Below are positions 60,441-64,000 of a DNA stretch of 64,000 nucleotides, one piece after another (position 1 is the first letter of the stretch; every line of letters begins with the position of its first letter). The stretch spans positions 88,557 through 152,556 of the forward strand of contig NZ_VTQX01000007.1 of assembly GCF_008764295.1 (NCBI RefSeq), in the 5' to 3' direction. Under the pieces are notes generated by a model, which did no database searches, had not been told where the DNA came from, and was given only the letters and a program-made list of their open reading frames with translations. This DNA is from Bacillus methanolicus (GTDB lineage Bacteria; Bacillota; Bacilli; Bacillales; Cytobacillaceae). Position numbers and translations under genes: made by a program.

Positions 60441-60520
60441 CAATATGGTCGATCACATGATTTTTAACACATTTCGTGTGAAACATTGGTTTCATAAGTT
60501 TTTCAGTTATACTGAAGGTA
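60441..60520 (+). repeat. Dispersed intergenic repeat, copy B
   Basis: Aligns without gaps to copy A (21971-22050) and over its left half to copy D (33791). It ends in TTTCAGTTATACTGAA. It sits upstream of the zagA promoter. The rest of 60349-60570 has no gene. Confidence 0.7.
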
Positions 60521-60570
60521 GAAGATGTACCAAAAAATTAATCCAGGTCTTAAAAAATAATACGAATAAG

Positions 60571-60627
60571 TTTACAAATATAGAAATGTGCATTATCATG
60601 AGATGTAAATCGTAATAATTACGATTT
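60571..60627 (+). promoter_or_regulatory. SigA promoter and perfect Zur box of zagA
   Basis: TTTACA (60571-60576), 17-base spacer, TATCAT (60594-60599). Immediately downstream is a perfect palindrome 60607-60627, arms AAATCGTAAT and ATTACGATTT around a central A, which matches the Bacillus Zur operator. It lies over the transcription start, so zinc-loaded Zur would repress. Confidence 0.92.
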
Positions 60628-60659
60628 GTATCTGAAGCATACGTTTAAGGAGGCGTAGT

Positions 60660-61859
60660 ATGAATAGAAAAATACCTGTAACCGTGTTAAGTGGCTACTT
60701 AGGGGCAGGAAAAACAACTTTATTAAACCATATTCTACAAAATCGCGATGGTTTAAAGGTGGCAGTGATCGTAAACGATATGAGTGAAGTAAACATTGAT
60801 GCTGAACTGGTAAAACAAGGAGGAGAGCTGTCTCGAACAGAAGAAAAACTTGTAGAAATGTCAAATGGATGTATTTGCTGCACATTGCGAGAAGACTTAT
60901 TAATAGAAGTTGAGAAATTAGCTAAGGCTGGTAATGTTGACTATATTGTCATTGAGTCAACGGGTATTAGTGAACCCATTCCAGTTGCGCAAACTTTTTC
61001 TTACATAGATGAAGAACTCGGGATTGATCTTACTCGTTTTTGCCAATTAGATACAATGGTGACTGTAGTTGATGCCAATCGTTTTTGGAAGGACTTTCGA
61101 TCCGGTGATAGTTTATTAGATCGAAAAGAGGCAATTGGGGACGAGGATGATCGAGAAATTGCCGATCTTTTAATTGATCAAGTAGAGTTTTGTGATGTAT
61201 TAATTATTAATAAAACAGATTTGGTAAGTAAAGAAGAATTGGAGAAATTAGAACGGGTGCTGAGAACGCTTCAGCCGGATGCGAAAATGATTCATAGTAT
61301 TAAGGGACAAGTTGACCCGAGAGAGATTTTGAACACGAGAAGATTTGACTTTAACAAAGCAAGTGCTTCAGCGGGATGGATCAAGGAGCTTACATTAGGT
61401 CATCAGCAACATACACCTGAAACAGAAGAGTATGGAATCGGCTCGTTTGTATACACAAGAAGACTGCCTTTTCATTCGGAACGTTTTAACAATTGGCTTC
61501 ATAACATGCCAGAAAATATTGTGAGAGCAAAAGGGATTGTTTGGTGTGCTACTAGAAATTCAATTGCTTTATTAATGTCTCAGGCTGGCCCTTCTGTAAG
61601 TGTAGAACCAGTTTCTTATTGGGTTGCTTCTATGCCAAATCTAGAGCAGCAGGAGATTCTTAGGCAAAATCCGAAAATGTTAGATGAGTGGGATCCGGTA
61701 TATGGTGATAGAATGATCAAAATGGTCTTAATCGGGACTGAATTGGATAGAGAAGAGATAGAAGCAGAACTAGACAAGTGCTTATTGACAGATAGTGAAT
61801 TTGCTGATGATTGGAATCAGTTATCAGATCCATTTGAATGGGTCATTGAAACAGCGTAG
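60660..61859 (+). CDS. zagA: Zinc-regulated G3E GTPase metallochaperone ZagA (CobW/COG0523)
   Basis: A 399-residue G3E GTPase related to B. subtilis ZagA (formerly YciC). It uses GTP to deliver zinc to client proteins during zinc starvation. Walker [10 protein letters not shown] is at residues 12-20 and the hallmark metal motif C-x-C-C in NGCICCTL near residue 70. ESTGISEP is near residue 99 and NKTDL near 183. The C-terminal CobW domain follows. A perfect Zur box covers its start site. Translation starts at ATG 60660 after AAGGAGG. A terminator follows. Confidence 0.94.
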   Translation: MNRKIPVTVLSGYLGAGKTTLLNHILQNRDGLKVAVIVNDMSEVNIDAELVKQGGELSRTEEKLVEMSNGCICCTLREDLLIEVEKLAKAGNVDYIVIESTGISEPIPVAQTFSYIDEELGIDLTRFCQLDTMVTVVDANRFWKDFRSGDSLLDRKEAIGDEDDREIADLLIDQVEFCDVLIINKTDLVSKEELEKLERVLRTLQPDAKMIHSIKGQVDPREILNTRRFDFNKASASAGWIKELTLGHQQHTPETEEYGIGSFVYTRRLPFHSERFNNWLHNMPENIVRAKGIVWCATRNSIALLMSQAGPSVSVEPVSYWVASMPNLEQQEILRQNPKMLDEWDPVYGDRMIKMVLIGTELDREEIEAELDKCLLTDSEFADDWNQLSDPFEWVIETA

Positions 61860-61872
61860 TTAGTTAAATAAT

Positions 61873-61899
61873 AAAAGGACTGCGAACTGAAGTCCTTTT
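61873..61899 (+). terminator. Terminator of zagA
   Basis: AAAAGGACT (61873-61881) pairs with AGTCCTTTT (61891-61899). Confidence 0.75.
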
Positions 61900-62031
61900 A
61901 AATTAATGAGTGAAATGGATAAAGATATTAAATCGTATCTATAGAGCGAATTGGAATTTTTTGAAGAGCATTAAACATAAAAGAGAAGAAAGTTTATTAG
62001 AATAATGAAGGATTTGGAGGGACTTTGAATC

Positions 62032-62940
62032 ATGAATAATAAAGTTGATGTAGGAATAATTGGCGGAGGACCAGCAGGACTGAACGCTGCGCTTGTTTTG
62101 GGAAGGGCAAGAAGAAAGGTTGTTATCATTGATGAGGGAAGGCCGAGGAATCAAGTGACGAAAGAGAGTCATGGCTTCTTAACTAGAGATGGCATTGCTC
62201 CGAATGAATTTAGAAACATTGCAAGAGATCAGTTAAGGAATTATCCATCAATTCAGTTTGTTGAAGATATTGCAGCAGAGATTAGAGGAAAGGAGGGGGA
62301 ATTTTTAATATCAACTGAACAAGGAGCTGTTTACGAAGCGAAAAAAATACTCTTTGCCGTTGGAATGAAAGATTTACCTTTAGACATTGACGGACTTTCA
62401 GAAGTATATGGAAGAAGTGCCTTTGTTTGTCCATATTGTGATGGTTGGGAATTGAGGGAGCAATCTCTAGTTCTAATTGCAAAGGGGGATCGCGGTTTCC
62501 ACGGAGTTAAAACTTTATTGGGTTGGACAAGCAAGCTAACGATATGTACGAATGGTCCTGACGAATGGACGGATGAGCAACGTGAGGAAATCGATCTGCG
62601 TGGAATAAAGGTATATAGAGCTCCGATTAAGAAAATAGAATCAAAAGATGGCTTCGTACAACGAATTAAACTAGCTGATGGCACTCTTATTCCGTGTACA
62701 GGCATTTTTTTCACACCAAAACTTACGATAGGATCAAAATTGCCGCAATCTTTAGGCTGTGAAATGAATGAAGCAGGAAGTATTGTTGTTGATTCATATG
62801 GGAAAACAAATGTACCTGGCGTTTATAGTGCAGGTGATGCTGCCTCAGAAATGTATCAAGTTATTGCCGCAGCAGCTTCTGGCGCCATGTCGGCTATCCG
62901 AATAAACAGTGAATTACTTGAAGAAGCATGGGGGATATAG
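62032..62940 (+). CDS. Thioredoxin-reductase-like FAD disulfide oxidoreductase
   Basis: A 302-residue flavoprotein with an N-terminal FAD loop (GIIGGGPAGLNAAL, residues 8-21), a redox pair CPYC near residues 133-136, and the C-terminal FAD motif GVYSAGDAASE near residue 263. In place of the usual NADPH loop (G-x-G-x-x-A) it has IAKGDRGFHGVKTLLG, so it may be an oxidase-type relative (GliT/DepH-like proteins also have CPYC) rather than a true thioredoxin reductase. This functional guess is an inference. It lies between zagA and the zinc-free S14 gene. Confidence 0.8.
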   Translation: MNNKVDVGIIGGGPAGLNAALVLGRARRKVVIIDEGRPRNQVTKESHGFLTRDGIAPNEFRNIARDQLRNYPSIQFVEDIAAEIRGKEGEFLISTEQGAVYEAKKILFAVGMKDLPLDIDGLSEVYGRSAFVCPYCDGWELREQSLVLIAKGDRGFHGVKTLLGWTSKLTICTNGPDEWTDEQREEIDLRGIKVYRAPIKKIESKDGFVQRIKLADGTLIPCTGIFFTPKLTIGSKLPQSLGCEMNEAGSIVVDSYGKTNVPGVYSAGDAASEMYQVIAAAASGAMSAIRINSELLEEAWGI

Positions 62941-63133
62941 AAAAATAAATAGAGTATAGTTCTTATTTTATAATATGGTAGTTCATATGGTTTTGGGAGT
63001 ATTCTTATTCCTACTCATTAAAGTACTTACTTTAGTTTCAGCAGGTTAGAGAATGACTTACTTAAGATAAAAAGGGAGAAAACGGAAATTTCTCATGGAA
63101 TAAGTGTGAGATTCGATCTGAGGAGGAAAGAAT

Positions 63134-63403
63134 ATGGCGAAAAAATCAAAGGTTGCAAAGGAAAAGCAGCGTCAGAAAATGGTGGAAAAATACGCCGAAT
63201 TAAGGAGAGAACTTATAGAAAAAGGAGATTATAAAGCTCTTAGAAAGCTTCCAAGAGATTCTTCTCCAACACGCTTAAAAAATAGATGTGACGTAACAGG
63301 AAGACCGAGGGGATATTTAAGAAAATTTAGAATGTCACGTATTGCCTTTAGAGAGTACGCTCATAAAGGGCAGATTCCGGGAGTAAAAAAATCAAGCTGG
63401 TAG
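63134..63403 (+). CDS. rpsN2: Zinc-independent 30S ribosomal protein S14 (alternative form)
   Basis: An 89-residue S14 protein: [20 protein letters not shown], then [25 protein letters not shown] and the closing [11 protein letters not shown]. It lacks the C-x2-C...C-x2-C zinc ribbon of the 61-residue housekeeping S14, so it is the C-minus form (B. subtilis YhzA/RpsN2) that replaces the zinc form during zinc limitation. The ribosome site is GAGGAGG. Proximity to zagA supports a zinc-starvation role, but no Zur box is visible in 62941-63133. Confidence 0.93.
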   Translation: MAKKSKVAKEKQRQKMVEKYAELRRELIEKGDYKALRKLPRDSSPTRLKNRCDVTGRPRGYLRKFRMSRIAFREYAHKGQIPGVKKSSW

Positions 63404-63456
63404 ATTTTCTTCTGAAATTATCTTTCATTAGAGGACAAAAAGGTAGGAGAGCGAAT

Positions 63457-63782
63457 ATGATAGAAGTTAATCCAATTCTAATGGAGTTTTTTCATCGTAG
63501 TGCAGAAGCGAACCTCCCACAGAAAACAAAGGGAATTTTTCAGTTTATCGAAGAAAAAGAAAACAATTAGAGGAGGCATCTGTAACGGAGGAGCAATTTC
63601 TTTCTCTTTTAATTGCTCATTCACCATTAAAAGAAGCGGAGCGACAATTTTCACTGGAACTCTCAATGATAAAAAAAATCGTGGATGAAGCGCAAGCTGA
63701 AATCGATCGGGTTGTCAAAGCAAGATGTGAACGTATGAGTTGGTTTGATGTTACCGATAAGTTAAAACTATCGAACAAATAG
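63457..63782 (+). pseudogene. Small gene broken by a frameshift
   Basis: From ATG 63457 (GGTAGGAG upstream) the frame MIEVNPILMEFFHRSAEANL stops at TAG 63568-63570. Reading continues coherently in the -1 frame (RRKRKQLEEASVTEEQFLSLLI, then KIVDEAQAEIDRVV and ERMSWFDVTDKLKLSNK) to TAG 63780-63782. Both frames are open only over 63501-63567, where AAAA and TTTTT runs are likely indel sites. Joined, it would be about 108 residues, helical and soluble, family unknown. It could be a true pseudogene or a sequencing error. An IS256-type end begins right after its stop. Confidence 0.6.
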
Positions 63783-63806
63783 GGTTTGTCAAGAAAAGTG
63801 TGTAAG

Positions 63807-64000
63807 TTATTCTAGATACTTCTTTACACGATTCTTCAGGTGGGCATGAATTAACAGTTGATTCATGACCATAGCCCATTGTTGGATATGTCCGCCTTCC
63901 CATTTCTTTTCTAATTCTTTCGTTCGTAAAAACAACAGTTTTAATAGAGCGTTCTCGTGGGGGAATGCTCCTTTTTTCGTGACTTTTCGAAAGCTAGAGT
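63807..64000 (-). mobile_element. 3' end of an IS256-family transposase (partial)
   Basis: The minus-strand frame runs from the window edge to TAA at 63807-63809. It encodes RKVTKKGAFPHENALLKLL, then KELEKKWEGGHIQQWAMVMN and HLKNRVKKYLE. The F-P-x-x-x-A-L-x-K-L-x-x-L and K-K-W-x-x-x-x-x-x-W motifs are typical of the C-terminus of IS256-type DDE transposases (Mutator superfamily). GGGTTTGTCAAGAAAAGTG at 63783-63801 is a likely terminal inverted repeat. The catalytic part is outside the window. Confidence 0.82.

Noticed and set aside
1..64000. CRISPR array, prophage or replication origin
   Set aside because: No regularly spaced direct repeats, phage structural genes or DnaA-box clusters were seen.

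Overview
This window is a stretch of chromosome from a low-G+C, endospore-forming Bacillaceae species (Bacillus in the broad sense). The gene order is recognisably that of the Bacillus subtilis dapB-panBCD-dinG-aspB-asnS-ponA-recU-ypsC region, joined further right to a bpsAB-dynA-ypcP block. Spore-former markers include a small acid-soluble spore protein gene (sspM), yppG and the bacillithiol pathway genes. No species can be assigned from the sequence alone.

Left part (1-32970) is mostly a housekeeping backbone. It starts with the end of ypjD, then a tightly overlapping operon dapB-mgsA-bshB1-bshA-cca-birA (lysine/cell wall precursor, methylglyoxal, bacillithiol, tRNA CCA ends, biotinylation). 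The panBCD pantothenate operon follows and has an attenuator-like leader. Next come dinG, ypmA-tseB-aspB, asnS, dnaD-nth-ypoC, convergent recU-ponA, and the yppC/sspM/yppD/yppE/yppF/yppG cluster. A block of mobile-element debris (24096-24870) separates yppG from a small heat shock gene. After it come hcp and a convergent Crp/Fnr regulator, the mitomycin-repair pair mrfAB, ypsA and gpsB.

Middle part (32970-50440) contains RNase P RNA (rnpB), a PAS-PAS-GGDEF-EAL protein, ypsC and a second DinG-type helicase (ypvA). It then has a respiratory/nitrosative-looking block: a SufT-like protein, a 12-TM heme-copper-oxidase/NnrS-like membrane protein and three DUF2249 proteins. These are followed by an M32 carboxypeptidase, a DMT transporter and a ba3-type cytochrome oxidase operon. 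The hcp promoter, both DUF2249 promoters and the ba3 promoter region all carry TGTGA-N6-TCACW operators at the same distance from a -10-like element. This makes a likely Fnr/Crp-type regulon, and one promoter in it also carries a Fur-like box.

Right part (50440-64000) has a type III polyketide synthase pair (bpsAB), a 32-codon membrane peptide behind a Fur-like box, the two-GTPase dynamin-like protein DynA, a rhodanese sulfurtransferase, an MFS efflux protein and the YpcP 5'-3' exonuclease. It ends with zinc-limitation genes: zagA behind a perfect Zur box, a thioredoxin-reductase-like flavoprotein and zinc-free ribosomal protein S14. A frameshifted small gene and the 3' end of an IS256-family transposase finish the window. 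An ~80-bp dispersed intergenic repeat occurs four times (21971, 33791, 36096, 60441).
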